Source of the DNA: Leeia speluncae
Lineage (GTDB): Bacteria > Pseudomonadota > Gammaproteobacteria > Burkholderiales > Leeiaceae
Length of the DNA stretch: 64,000 nucleotides
Direction: 5' to 3'
Assembly (NCBI RefSeq): GCF_020564625.1
Contig: NZ_JAJBZT010000009.1
Span: 1-64,000, forward strand
In this document: in pieces, positions 9,299 to 18,036 of the stretch
Numbering within the stretch: position 1 is the first letter of the stretch
Layout of the letters: each line of letters starts with the position of its first letter
Translations under genes and position numbers: made by a program
The notes under the pieces: generated by a model
The model's database searches: none
What the model was told of the DNA's origin: nothing
What the model saw: the letters and a program-made list of their open reading frames with translations, nothing else

Positions 9299-10726
9299 AT
9301 GAGTAAATCATTCAAAAACATCCCCATCAAAACTGCAACCACCGATGCGTCCGATGACCTATACGAAGTTCGCAAGAAAATTCAAGTGCGTTCTGTCAGC
9401 GGTATGTTTGCAACCTATAGATGGTTATTAGTGTGGATAACACAAATTGTTTTTTATGGTCTTCCATGGTTAACTTGGGGTGATCGTCCAGCGGTTTTAT
9501 TTGATTTAACCACCAGAAAATTCTTTTTATTTGGCCTGATTCTTTGGCCGCAAGATCTAATCTATCTAGCACTTTTACTAATGGTATCTGCCTTCGGTTT
9601 ATTTTGGTGGACAACCATCGCAGGTCGTCTATGGTGTGGCTATGCCTGTCCACAAACGGTTTACACTGAAATCTTCATGTGGATAGAAGAGAAAATAGAA
9701 GGTTCACACCTAGCTAGACAAAAACTAGACAATGGCAATTGGACGTCGAACAAGCTCTTACGACGCGGAGGAAAGCATGCAGCATGGATATTGTTTTCTT
9801 TATGGACTGGTTTTACCTTCGTCGCGTATTTCACCCCTATTGCAACCTTATTTAAAGAAAGCACAACCTTTGCATTTGGCCCATGGGAAACATTCTGGAT
9901 TTTCTTTTATGGTCTAGCGACCTACGGTAATGCAGGCTTTTTACGTGAACAAGTTTGTAAGTACATGTGTCCGTATGCACGCTTTCAAAGCGCGATGTTT
10001 GATAGAGATACATTAATCATCAGTTATGATGCGGAACGTGGAGACCCAAGAGGTAGCCGTAAAAAATCTGCCGATCCAAAAGAATTAGGCTTAGGCTCAT
10101 GTATTGATTGCGGTATCTGTGTTCAAGTCTGTCCAACTGGTATTGATATCCGCAATGGTCTTCAATATGAATGCATTGGCTGTGCCGCCTGTATTGATGC
10201 ATGTGATCAGGTAATGGAGAAAATGAATTATCCTAAAGGGTTAATTCGCTACACGACTGAAAATGCACTCGAACACAAGTACTCAGAGAAAAAGAGCATC
10301 CTTGAGATTATCATTCGCCCAAGAGTCATTTTATATACGGCGATTCTTTTTGTGCTAGTTGCTGCAATGATTGGAACTTTAGCAGTTAGAAACCCTCTTA
10401 AAGCCGATGTATTGCGAGATAGGAATACATTAGTACGTGAGACAGCAGATGGACTAGAAAATGTTTATAGTCTGATTATTATTAATACAGATGAAAAAGA
10501 TCATCAATATAATGTCTCAGTAGATGGTATTGATGGAATCAAGTTGGCAAGTGACACCAAACTGCCTGTAGCAATGGCATCTGGTAGTACGTTAAAATTC
10601 CCTGTCCGTGTCATTGCCGATCCTGAAAAGGCAAAACCAGGCACGTATGATATTCACTTTAAGATTGAAGCTGTTGATACGCCTACCCTTTCAAGAGTAG
10701 AAAAATCAACTTTCATTGCTAGATAA
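9299..10726 (+). CDS. ccoG: cbb3 assembly ferredoxin-like protein CcoG
   Basis: 475 residues of the CcoG/FixG family: several membrane helices in the first half (about 40-65, 85-110, 155-180, 190-210), the WCGYACPQTV motif near residue 113, two cysteine clusters CIDCGICVQVCPTG (near 280) and CIGCAACIDACD (near 299) that can hold two [4Fe-4S] clusters, one more helix near 345, and a C-terminal immunoglobulin-like periplasmic domain. CcoG acts as a Cu(II) reductase that supplies Cu(I) to oxidase assembly. Its stop abuts the ccoH start directly. Confidence 0.94.
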   Translation: MSKSFKNIPIKTATTDASDDLYEVRKKIQVRSVSGMFATYRWLLVWITQIVFYGLPWLTWGDRPAVLFDLTTRKFFLFGLILWPQDLIYLALLLMVSAFGLFWWTTIAGRLWCGYACPQTVYTEIFMWIEEKIEGSHLARQKLDNGNWTSNKLLRRGGKHAAWILFSLWTGFTFVAYFTPIATLFKESTTFAFGPWETFWIFFYGLATYGNAGFLREQVCKYMCPYARFQSAMFDRDTLIISYDAERGDPRGSRKKSADPKELGLGSCIDCGICVQVCPTGIDIRNGLQYECIGCAACIDACDQVMEKMNYPKGLIRYTTENALEHKYSEKKSILEIIIRPRVILYTAILFVLVAAMIGTLAVRNPLKADVLRDRNTLVRETADGLENVYSLIIINTDEKDHQYNVSVDGIDGIKLASDTKLPVAMASGSTLKFPVRVIADPEKAKPGTYDIHFKIEAVDTPTLSRVEKSTFIAR

Positions 10727-11245
10727 ATGGAACACAAATTGAAGACTAGTAATACCGTTTTGCCTTGGTATAAACATAAGTGGCTTTGGTTTTTATTAGC
10801 CGGGCCACTTGTGGTCGTTGCAGCCAGTGTTGTAACTATTTATTACGCAGTGACGACCAAAGATAGCTTAATCGTCGATGATTACTATAAAGAAGGTACC
10901 ACCATCAATGAAGTGATTGTCAAAGATGAGACAGCAAGCAAACTTGGGATTACGGCGCAGTTAGTTATGGGGGAAGATAAAAAGATTCGTGTCTTTTTAA
11001 AGCAAACTACCGGTGAACCTGTATATGATCATTTAGCTTTGTTTTTCCAACACGCTGTCGATCAAAAACAAGATAAGCACTTTAATCTCTATCCAGAGGG
11101 AGCGCCTGGGAGCTATGTCAGTAGCCCAATCGATTTAAAAGTTGGCAAGTGGTACATGGATATTACCGATCCGAAAAAAACATGGCAGCTTTCTGGTGAA
11201 ATTCAAACAAATAAAGAATTTCAGGTGAATTTAAAAGCAAAATAA
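10727..11245 (+). CDS. ccoH: FixH/CcoH family assembly protein
   Basis: 172 residues with one N-terminal membrane helix (about 20-45) and a periplasmic beta-rich domain. The segment SLIVDDYYKEGTTIN near residue 50 is the family hallmark. FixH/CcoH binds CcoI and the oxidase during assembly. The ATG directly follows the ccoG TAA without a spacer, so translation is coupled. A terminator with T-run follows. Confidence 0.88.
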   Translation: MEHKLKTSNTVLPWYKHKWLWFLLAGPLVVVAASVVTIYYAVTTKDSLIVDDYYKEGTTINEVIVKDETASKLGITAQLVMGEDKKIRVFLKQTTGEPVYDHLALFFQHAVDQKQDKHFNLYPEGAPGSYVSSPIDLKVGKWYMDITDPKKTWQLSGEIQTNKEFQVNLKAK

Positions 11246-11264
11246 TCTGCTTCTTTTTCAAATA

Positions 11265-11295
11265 AAAGCTCTTGAGCGAAGAACTCAAGAGCTTT
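11265..11295 (+). terminator. Terminator after ccoH
   Basis: A 12-bp perfect stem (AAAGCTCTTGAG at 11265-11276 with CTCAAGAGCTTT at 11284-11295) is followed by a run of T that extends to about 11301. It closes ccoGH and rules out the far-upstream TTG start that would otherwise be possible for the ankyrin gene. Confidence 0.92.
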
Positions 11296-11337
11296 TTTTT
11301 TATCATATTAAATAGATTGATAAAAAAAAAGACTAAA

Positions 11338-12015
11338 ATGAAATTAACTATGAACAAAGCTATTCAAATGAATCGTTACTTCCCTAATAAAATTCTTGCA
11401 GTACTCTTCATTTTTGCTAGTTGCTTAATACAAGCAAATGCGGAATCTTATGATGACATGATGCAAGCTGTAAAAAATGACTTTGCAGGGGATGCTCAAA
11501 CCTTATTAGACAGCGGCTTTGACGTAAACACAATTGATGAAAAAGGCAACTCGCTCATCATGCTAGCGGCCTTTAATAACTCACCTAGAGTATTTGATGT
11601 GTTAATGGGTTATAAACCCAACCTAGAATTAAAGAATTTGTTCGGTGAGTCTGTATTGATGCTTGCGAGCTACCGGCACTCCGCAAAAATGGTTAACTCT
11701 CTGTTAAGTAATGGCGCAAAAGTGAATACGTCCGGCTGGACGGCATTACATTATGCAGCAAGTAGTGGTGATCTTGAGGTTGTAAACGCATTAATTAAAG
11801 CTGGGGCTGATATTAATGCAGTTGCACCGGATGGTAGCTCCCCAATGATTATGGCTGCACGAGAAGGCCATATAGAGATTATTAAGCTGCTTCTTTCGCT
11901 ACACGCAAATACTGATATACAGAATGAAAATGGAATGACCGCATTAAAGTGGTCATTAAAACGCGATGATACCGATATTATGGAGTTGTTAGTCGAGGCA
12001 AATGCCAGTCGATAG
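11338..12015 (+). CDS. Exported ankyrin-repeat protein
   Basis: About 225 residues: an N-terminal signal peptide (hydrophobic ILAVLFIFASCLI, cleavage likely after ANA) and then five ankyrin repeats, for example WTALHYAASSGDLEVVNALI and SPMIMAAREGHIEIIKLLL. Such small periplasmic ankyrin proteins mediate protein contacts; in other bacteria some sit near catalase or respiratory genes, but the partner here is unknown. The start is uncertain among ATGs at 11338, 11350 and 11368, none with a strong ribosome site. It lies between ccoGH and a CBS-domain gene on the same strand. Confidence 0.8.
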   Translation: MKLTMNKAIQMNRYFPNKILAVLFIFASCLIQANAESYDDMMQAVKNDFAGDAQTLLDSGFDVNTIDEKGNSLIMLAAFNNSPRVFDVLMGYKPNLELKNLFGESVLMLASYRHSAKMVNSLLSNGAKVNTSGWTALHYAASSGDLEVVNALIKAGADINAVAPDGSSPMIMAAREGHIEIIKLLLSLHANTDIQNENGMTALKWSLKRDDTDIMELLVEANASR

Positions 12016-12084
12016 TCATCGCCCAACTATCTATTGATATTTGCATGAACGTTTCTTCTCTCACAAAGCAAGGGAGTACTACAC

Positions 12085-12513
12085 ATGAAGCTAGCGCAAC
12101 ATATTTTAGATAGTAAACCAGCCGGCATTTATTCTGTTCCTCCTCATGCCAGTATTTATTCGGTCTTGCAATTGATGGCAGAGAAAGATATTGGTGCGGT
12201 GCTTGTAATGGAAGAAGAGTCTCTAGTTGGTATTTTTTCTGAGCGTGATTACGCCCGGAAAATCATATTAAAAGGGAAAAACTCAACAGACACATTAGTT
12301 AGCGATGTAATGACAAGCCGATTAATTGTCGTTCAACCCAAGACTGATATTCATACCTGCATGGCACTTATGTCTAAAAACCGCATTCGACATTTACCTG
12401 TTGTTGAAAATAATACGGTCATCGGTGTTCTATCTATTACAGACCTTGTTAAAGCAGTCATTGCTGAACAAGAGTTTGTGATTGCCCAGTTAGAGCAATA
12501 TATTCATCAGTAA
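12085..12513 (+). CDS. Two-CBS-domain protein
   Basis: 142 residues made of a pair of CBS domains (about 10-65 and 75-130), with the motifs GAVLVMEEESLVGIFSERDYARK and NRIRHLPVVENNTVIGVLSITDLVK. This stand-alone CBS pair (Bateman module) is expected to bind an adenine nucleotide and modulate a partner protein; the partner is not identified. An AGGGAG ribosome site sits 10 bases before the ATG. It is 69 bp after the ankyrin gene and may share its transcript. Confidence 0.9.
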   Translation: MKLAQHILDSKPAGIYSVPPHASIYSVLQLMAEKDIGAVLVMEEESLVGIFSERDYARKIILKGKNSTDTLVSDVMTSRLIVVQPKTDIHTCMALMSKNRIRHLPVVENNTVIGVLSITDLVKAVIAEQEFVIAQLEQYIHQ

Positions 12514-12657
12514 GCTGTATTGACTCAATACACTAAATCACAACTTTTAACAAAAGCTTGATTAGCATCAGTCTCCATTTTCCATAACAGGTTTAACATA
12601 TGAGAAAGTATTTTTTCTTCTCGTGTCTTAACGTTGTTATATTAAATGGAGAACTTT

Positions 12658-12957
12658 ATGGATCGCAGAACGTTTATGTTGAAAGTTGTGCCTGCAACCG
12701 GTTTAGCACTTGCAGCAGGTAAAGTAGCATTCGCAGCAGATCTGACAGAAGCAGATCCTCAAGCTACGGCACTAGGCTACAAAGCTGACGCAACTAAAGT
12801 AGATAAAAAGAAGTTCCCTAAGTACGCGGCAGGCCAAAACTGCGGTACATGCCAGCTATTCGCTAAAGCAGGCGCGGCTAGCGCACCCTGTCCGATCTTT
12901 GGTGGCAAAAATGTTGCTGCCAAAGGCTGGTGTAGCGCTTACGCGAAAAAAGCATAA
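12658..12957 (+). CDS. hip: High-potential iron-sulfur protein
   Basis: 99 residues with a twin-arginine signal (MDRRTFMLKV, hydrophobic stretch to about residue 20, cleavage near AFA-A) and a mature domain of some 73 residues. Four cysteines in the HiPIP spacing (CGTC, then CPIF, then GWCSAY) would bind one [4Fe-4S] cluster, folded before Tat export. HiPIPs carry electrons in the periplasm, often from bc1 to a terminal oxidase. I chose the second ATG because GGAGA lies six bases upstream; an earlier ATG at 12646 overlaps that site. A bidirectional terminator follows. Confidence 0.93.
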   Translation: MDRRTFMLKVVPATGLALAAGKVAFAADLTEADPQATALGYKADATKVDKKKFPKYAAGQNCGTCQLFAKAGAASAPCPIFGGKNVAAKGWCSAYAKKA

Positions 12958-12972
12958 ATTACTGTGCTTTGA

Positions 12973-13010
12973 CCAACAAAAAACCCCGCAATTGCGGGGT
13001 TTTTTGTTGG
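12973..13010. terminator. Bidirectional terminator hip/sucD
   Basis: A 38-base perfect palindrome with 19-base arms, A-run on one side and T-run on the other. It sits between the convergent hip and sucD stops and should terminate both transcripts. Confidence 0.93.
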
Positions 13011-13033
13011 TTTGTGCAATTAGCTTTGACTAA

Positions 13034-13918
13034 TTACAGCATACCTTTTGCTTTTAGTACTTCTACCATGGTAGAGCCTAATTCTGCAGGGCTACGTGTA
13101 TAAGCAATACCAGCTTTCTCGAACGCAGCAAACTTCTCTTCTGCAGTGCCTTTACCACCGGAAATAATCGCACCAGCGTGGCCCATGCGCTTACCTTTAG
13201 GAGCGGTAACACCAGCAATGTAACCAACGATTGGTTTAGTTACGTATGCTTTAGCATATTCTGCGGCTTCTTCTTCTGCAGAACCACCGATTTCACCAAT
13301 CATGATGATCGCGTCTGTATCAGGATCGTCCTGGAACAATTGAAGCGCATCAATATGGCTTGTACCAGGGATTGGATCGCCACCGATACCGATACATGTA
13401 GACTGACCTAGGCCAGCAGCAGTTGTTTGAGCAACTGCTTCATATGTTAGCGTACCAGAACGAGAAACAATACCAATGCGACCTGGCTTATGGATATGCC
13501 AAGGCATAATACCAATCTTACATTCGCCTGGAGTGATAATACCAGGGCAGTTTGGTCCAATTAGACGTGAGCCAGAAGCCTCAACATAGCGCTTAACTTG
13601 TAGCATATCTAGCGTTGGCACGCCTTCAGTAATACATACAATTAGCTTAACGCCAGCATCTGCAGCTTCAATGATAGAGTCTTTTGCAAAAGCAGCTGGA
13701 ACGTAGATAACAGAAGCATCTGCTTGAGTCTCACGAACCGCATCTTTCATGGTGTTGAACACTGGAAGACCTAGGTGCTCAGAACCACCTTTACCAGGCG
13801 TTACACCACCAACCACTTTGGTGCCACACTTGATTGCTTGTTCAGCGTGGAATGTACCATTTTTACCGGTGAAACCTTGCACCAGCACTTTGGTGTCTTT
13901 ATTTACGAGTACGCTCAT
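13034..13918 (-). CDS. sucD: Succinyl-CoA ligase alpha subunit
   Basis: 294 residues of succinyl-CoA synthetase alpha, which with SucC converts succinyl-CoA, phosphate and ADP/GDP to succinate, CoA and ATP/GTP. The CoA-binding Rossmann part begins [14 protein letters not shown] near residue 11, and the phosphorylated histidine lies in [10 protein letters not shown] near 246. It is the last gene of the leftward TCA cluster, 31 bp after sucC, and ends before a strong palindromic terminator. Confidence 0.97.
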   Translation of the reverse strand: MSVLVNKDTKVLVQGFTGKNGTFHAEQAIKCGTKVVGGVTPGKGGSEHLGLPVFNTMKDAVRETQADASVIYVPAAFAKDSIIEAADAGVKLIVCITEGVPTLDMLQVKRYVEASGSRLIGPNCPGIITPGECKIGIMPWHIHKPGRIGIVSRSGTLTYEAVAQTTAAGLGQSTCIGIGGDPIPGTSHIDALQLFQDDPDTDAIIMIGEIGGSAEEEAAEYAKAYVTKPIVGYIAGVTAPKGKRMGHAGAIISGGKGTAEEKFAAFEKAGIAYTRSPAELGSTMVEVLKAKGML

Positions 13919-13949
13919 TTATTAGAACCTTTCCAGATAATTGTGCTGA

Positions 13950-15119
13950 TCAAGCGCCTTTAACGGCTGCAACGACTTTCTGAGCTGCATCTGCCAAACC
14001 TTGAGCAGAAGTCAGTTTCAAGCCAGACTCATCAAGCAGTTTTGCGCCTAATTCGGCATTGTTACCTTCCAAGCGAACAACAACTGGAACAGTCACATTC
14101 ACTTCTTTCACAGCAGCAATAATTGCTTCTGCAATCATGTCACAACGTACGATACCACCGAAGATGTTAATCAATACGCCTTGAACTGATGGATCAGCCA
14201 AGATTAGTTTGAATGCTTCGATTACGCGTTCTTTAGTCGCGCCACCGCCAACATCCAAGAAGTTAGCTGGTTGGCCACCGTACAGTTTAATGATGTCCAT
14301 TGTGGCCATCGCTAAACCAGCACCGTTAACCATACAACCGATGTTACCTTCTAGTGCAACATAGTTTAATTCGAACTCAGAGGCTTTCAATTCGCGCTCA
14401 TTTTCTTGAGACTTATCGCGAATTGCAGCTAGTTTTGGCAAGCGGAACAATGCGTTGCTATCGATACCAACTTTAGCATCCACGCAAGCCAATGAACCAT
14501 CGCCACGAATGGCTAATGGGTTGATTTCGAACAGTGCAAAATCGTTTTCAACGAATGCTTTGTAAGCGCCAGTCATCAACTTGGTGAATTGACCGATTTG
14601 ATCGCCAGACAAGCCTAAAGCAAAAGCAACGTCACGCGCTTGGAATGGCAACAAGCCAACTAGCGGATCAACAGTCACTTTTAGAATTTTTTCAGGAGTG
14701 TTGTGAGCAACTTCTTCAATCTCAACACCACCTTCAGTTGATGCCATGAAAGTCACACGGCGGCTAGAGCGATCAACCACTGCGCCTAGGTACAATTCAC
14801 GTTGTACTGGGTACATGTCTTCACATACTAATACCGAGTTAACTGGCTGACCGTTTGCGTCAGTTTGGTAAGTTACTAGATTTTTACCGATCAAGCCTTT
14901 AGCTACTTCTGCAGCTTCTTCGCGAGACTTAACTACTTTAACGCCACCTGCTTTACCACGGCCACCGGCATGAACCTGTGCTTTGATAACAGCAAATTTA
15001 CCACCTAATTTATCAAATGCAGCAGCAGCTTCTTCTGGCGTATTCGCCAACACGCCCTGCTGAACAGGCAAACCGTATGAAGCTAGCAGCTCCTTAGCTT
15101 GGTACTCGTGCAAATTCAT
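13950..15119 (-). CDS. sucC: Succinyl-CoA ligase beta subunit
   Basis: 389 residues with an ATP-grasp domain ([10 protein letters not shown] near residue 45) and the C-terminal ligase domain ([11 protein letters not shown] near 280, FGGIVRCD near 315). The start is [12 protein letters not shown], the conserved family N-terminus, 9 bases after an AAGGAA site; an in-frame ATG further upstream would only add leader sequence that overlaps the intergenic stem-loop. Confidence 0.97.
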   Translation of the reverse strand: MNLHEYQAKELLASYGLPVQQGVLANTPEEAAAAFDKLGGKFAVIKAQVHAGGRGKAGGVKVVKSREEAAEVAKGLIGKNLVTYQTDANGQPVNSVLVCEDMYPVQRELYLGAVVDRSSRRVTFMASTEGGVEIEEVAHNTPEKILKVTVDPLVGLLPFQARDVAFALGLSGDQIGQFTKLMTGAYKAFVENDFALFEINPLAIRGDGSLACVDAKVGIDSNALFRLPKLAAIRDKSQENERELKASEFELNYVALEGNIGCMVNGAGLAMATMDIIKLYGGQPANFLDVGGGATKERVIEAFKLILADPSVQGVLINIFGGIVRCDMIAEAIIAAVKEVNVTVPVVVRLEGNNAELGAKLLDESGLKLTSAQGLADAAQKVVAAVKGA

Positions 15120-15154
15120 TCTGATTCCTTCTTCTCGAGGGGTTAGTGAATCAA

Positions 15155-15187
15155 CACTGAGGTAGTTGCAATGCAATTACCTCAGTG
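15155..15187 (-). other. Intercistronic stem-loop lpdA-sucC
   Basis: Arms 15155-15170 and 15172-15187 pair over 16 positions with one G-U type mismatch. There is no T-run after it on the transcribed strand, so it is not a typical terminator. It fills most of the gap between lpdA and sucC and may affect mRNA processing or stability. Confidence 0.65.
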
Positions 15188-15191
15188 ACGA

Positions 15192-16619
15192 TCATGCGTG
15201 CAATGCGCGCTTGTCTACCGACAATGCGGCTTCGTGGAACACTTCTGATAAAGATGGGTGAGCATGTACGATGCGTGCAATATCTTCACTTGCCGCACGG
15301 AACTCCATCGCCATCACTGCTTCTGCAATCATTTCAGATGCGAATGGACCGATTAAATGCACACCTAAAACGCGATCTGTTTTAGCGCAAGCGAGCACTT
15401 TAACAAATCCATCAGCCATGCCTAAACCTAATGCACGACCGTTCGCACCGAATACAGATTTACCAACTTTGTATTCAACGCCATCTGCTTTAAGCTGTTG
15501 TTCTGTTTTACCAACCCATGCAATTTCAGGGTTTGTATAGATAACCCAAGGGATAGTATTAAAGTCTAGGTGAGGTTTCTGACCTGCTAATTGTTCAGCA
15601 AGTGCAACACCTTCATCCATTGCTTTATGCGCTAACATTGGGCCGCGTACAACGTCACCAATTGCGTAAACATTTGGAAGATTGGTTTCCCAATGATCAT
15701 TGATTTCTACTTGTCCACGATCATTAAGTTGAAGGCCAACAACTTCTGCGCCTAGACCATTTGTGTTTGGAACACGGCCAACAGCAACAATTAACTTGTC
15801 AAATGCAGCAGTAACTTCGTTACCTTTGCTATCAACATAAGCGACAGTCACACCAGTTTCTGTGCTATTAACACTGTTGATTTTTACACCAGTATTAATG
15901 GATAGACCTTGCTTGGTGAATAGTTTGGTTGCTTCTTTAGCTACCGCTTCATCTGCAGCACCTAAGAATGCTGGAGCAGCTTCTAAAATCGTTACTTGTG
16001 AGCCAAGACGGTTCCAAACACTACCCATTTCTAGTCCGATAACACCCGCGCCGATAACGCCAAGTTTTGCAGGCACTGCAGCAAGGCTCAACGCACCTTC
16101 GTTATCTAGAATATTAACGTTATCTACTTCTGCACCAGGGATTTGGCGTGGACTAGAACCAGTTGCAATGATTACGCGAGTAGCACTGACTACATCAACT
16201 TTTTCACCATCTTTTACTTCTACTTGCCATAAATCGTTCTCACGTTTTACCAAACGACCTACGCCATGCAGACTATCAATTTTGTTCTTTTTGAATAAGA
16301 AACCGATACCACCAGTTAACTTATCTACAATTTTGTCTTTGCGAGATAGCATTTTTGCTACGTCTAGTTTTACACCTTCCGCAGTAATACCGTGATCAGC
16401 AAAGTCATGCTGAAGCTGAGCAAAGTTCTCAGAAGATTGTAGCAACGCTTTAGATGGGATACATCCAACGTTTAGACAAGTACCACCTAGGCTTGCTTTA
16501 CCTTCTTTGTTTTTCCATGCATCAATACACGCTACCTTAAAACCCAACTGGGAAGCGCGAATAGCAGCGATGTACCCGCCTGGGCCGGCACCAATCACTA
16601 CCACATCATAATTAGACAT
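15192..16619 (-). CDS. lpdA: Dihydrolipoyl dehydrogenase (E3)
   Basis: 475 residues, a flavoprotein disulfide reductase that reoxidises the dihydrolipoyl groups of OdhB (and possibly pyruvate dehydrogenase) with NAD. FAD site [10 protein letters not shown] at 11-20, redox cysteines 48 and 53 in [16 protein letters not shown] site [13 protein letters not shown] near 187, and the C-terminal catalytic [18 protein letters not shown] precedes the ATG. It follows odhB after a 122-bp gap holding two stem-loops. Confidence 0.97.
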   Translation of the reverse strand: MSNYDVVVIGAGPGGYIAAIRASQLGFKVACIDAWKNKEGKASLGGTCLNVGCIPSKALLQSSENFAQLQHDFADHGITAEGVKLDVAKMLSRKDKIVDKLTGGIGFLFKKNKIDSLHGVGRLVKRENDLWQVEVKDGEKVDVVSATRVIIATGSSPRQIPGAEVDNVNILDNEGALSLAAVPAKLGVIGAGVIGLEMGSVWNRLGSQVTILEAAPAFLGAADEAVAKEATKLFTKQGLSINTGVKINSVNSTETGVTVAYVDSKGNEVTAAFDKLIVAVGRVPNTNGLGAEVVGLQLNDRGQVEINDHWETNLPNVYAIGDVVRGPMLAHKAMDEGVALAEQLAGQKPHLDFNTIPWVIYTNPEIAWVGKTEQQLKADGVEYKVGKSVFGANGRALGLGMADGFVKVLACAKTDRVLGVHLIGPFASEMIAEAVMAMEFRAASEDIARIVHAHPSLSEVFHEAALSVDKRALHA

Positions 16620-16648
16620 TTGTATTCCTTTTCACGAGCTTTGGCTTT

Positions 16649-16680
16649 TTGCTAATTTCATTTGATGAATGAATTAGCAA
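16649..16680 (-). other. Intercistronic stem-loop odhB-lpdA, second
   Basis: TTGCTAATTTCATT (16649-16662) pairs with AATGAATTAGCAA (16668-16680) with one bulged base and a five-base loop. It lies 30 bp before the lpdA start and lacks a U-tract. Confidence 0.6.
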
Positions 16681-16707
16681 TTCACATCAGGTGATCAACC
16701 TAAACAG

Positions 16708-16731
16708 ACAGCCCTCTTAAAAGAGGGCTGT
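16708..16731 (-). other. Intercistronic stem-loop odhB-lpdA, first
   Basis: ACAGCCCTCTT (16708-16718) is perfectly complementary to AAGAGGGCTGT (16721-16731). It begins 11 bp after the odhB stop. On the transcribed strand it is followed by CTGTTTAGG, a poor U-tract, so partial termination or 3'-end protection is more likely than full termination. Confidence 0.65.
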
Positions 16732-16741
16732 GTCATGCTAA

Positions 16742-17968
16742 TTACAGATCCAACAACAAGCGAGCTGGGTCTTCTAGAACTTCTTTCATTGCAACTAAGC
16801 TTAGTACAGCTTCGCGACCATCGATGATGCGGTGATCGTAAGACATAGCTAGATACATCATTGGGCGAACAACCACTTCACCATTTTCAACCACGGCACG
16901 CTCTTTCGTTGCGTGCATACCCAAAATTGCTGATTGAGGTGGGTTGATAATTGGGGTAGACATCATTGAACCGAATGTACCCCCGTTAGAAATGGTGAAT
17001 GTACCGCCAGTTAGCTCTTCAACACCTAACTTACCGTCTTGTGCGCGCTTACCGAAGTCAGCAATTTTCTTTTCAATATCAGCAAGGCTCATTTGATCGC
17101 AGTCACGAAGAACCGGTACAACTAGGCCACGTGGGCTACCAACAGCCACACCAATATCGAAGTAGCCATGGTAAACAATATCGTTACCATCCACTGATGC
17201 ATTCACGATTGGGAATTTTTTCAATGCATGAACAGCTGCTTTGACGAAGAAAGACATGAAACCTAACTTCACGCCATGCTCTTTCTCGAACTTGTCCTTG
17301 TACTTGTTACGCAAATCCATCACAGGCTTCATGTTCAATTCATTGAAGGTAGTTAGGATCGCTGCAGTAGACTGAGACTGAACCAAGCGCTCAGCAACAC
17401 GTTGGCGAAGGCGTGACATTGGTACACGTTGCTCTGGGCGAGCACCAAGATCAGTAATCACTGCTGGAGCCGCTTTTGCAGCTGGCGCAGAAGCTGCCGC
17501 AACTACGTCTTCTTTCAACACGCGACCACCACGTCCTGAACCAGCAACCGCGTTCAGATCAACACCAGTTTCAGCAGCTAATTTTTTAGCAGAAGGCATT
17601 GCAGCAGCATCTGCATCTACGCGTGGAGCAACTGCGGTACCAAAGCCAATCGCATTTGCAGGTACACCAGCATCAGCTGCTGCCGCTTTAACTGCTTCAG
17701 CAGAAGCTGGCGCGCCAGCTTCTTTAACGGCTTCAGTATCAATCTGAGCAATAATTTCTTGGCTAATACAAACAGCTGCATCACCTTTGATGATTTTAAT
17801 TAGCTTACCAGCCTGTGGTGCTGGCAACTCTAAAACCACTTTGTCAGTTTCAACGTCAACTAGGTTTTCGTCACGCTCAACGAAATCACCTTCTTTTTTA
17901 TGCCACGCCAAAAGCGTTGCTTCTGATACTGATTCTGGCAGTACTGGAACTTTAACTTCAACGATCAT
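16742..17968 (-). CDS. odhB: 2-oxoglutarate dehydrogenase E2
   Basis: 408 residues of dihydrolipoyllysine succinyltransferase. One lipoyl domain (lysine 43 in ETDKVVLE), an Ala/Pro-rich linker, an E3-binding domain near 130-165 ([26 protein letters not shown]), and the catalytic acyltransferase domain ending with [12 protein letters not shown], in which His and Asp are catalytic. It transfers the succinyl group from E1 (SucA) to CoA. AAGGAT precedes the ATG. Confidence 0.97.
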   Translation of the reverse strand: MIVEVKVPVLPESVSEATLLAWHKKEGDFVERDENLVDVETDKVVLELPAPQAGKLIKIIKGDAAVCISQEIIAQIDTEAVKEAGAPASAEAVKAAAADAGVPANAIGFGTAVAPRVDADAAAMPSAKKLAAETGVDLNAVAGSGRGGRVLKEDVVAAASAPAAKAAPAVITDLGARPEQRVPMSRLRQRVAERLVQSQSTAAILTTFNELNMKPVMDLRNKYKDKFEKEHGVKLGFMSFFVKAAVHALKKFPIVNASVDGNDIVYHGYFDIGVAVGSPRGLVVPVLRDCDQMSLADIEKKIADFGKRAQDGKLGVEELTGGTFTISNGGTFGSMMSTPIINPPQSAILGMHATKERAVVENGEVVVRPMMYLAMSYDHRIIDGREAVLSLVAMKEVLEDPARLLLDL

Positions 17969-17989
17969 GATTTATCCTTCTCACTCTTG

Positions 17990-18006
17990 GCGGGGGAGAC
18001 CCCCGC
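17990..18006 (-). other. Intercistronic stem-loop sucA-odhB
   Basis: GCGGGGG and CCCCCGC pair perfectly around a three-base loop in the 68-bp gap between sucA and odhB. No T-run follows on the transcribed strand. Confidence 0.65.
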
Positions 18007-18036
18007 TGCCAATTATCTTTAAATGGTAAGCAACGC

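Noticed and set aside
11272-11337. Upstream extension of the ankyrin gene from a TTG at 11272
   Set aside because: The extension is encoded by the terminator of ccoH, so it cannot be a normal coding region.
12600-12722. 41-codon frame starting at the ATG at 12600, overlapping the HiPIP gene
   Set aside because: It overlaps the HiPIP coding region in another frame, lacks a ribosome site, and its length is set by chance inside a clear gene.
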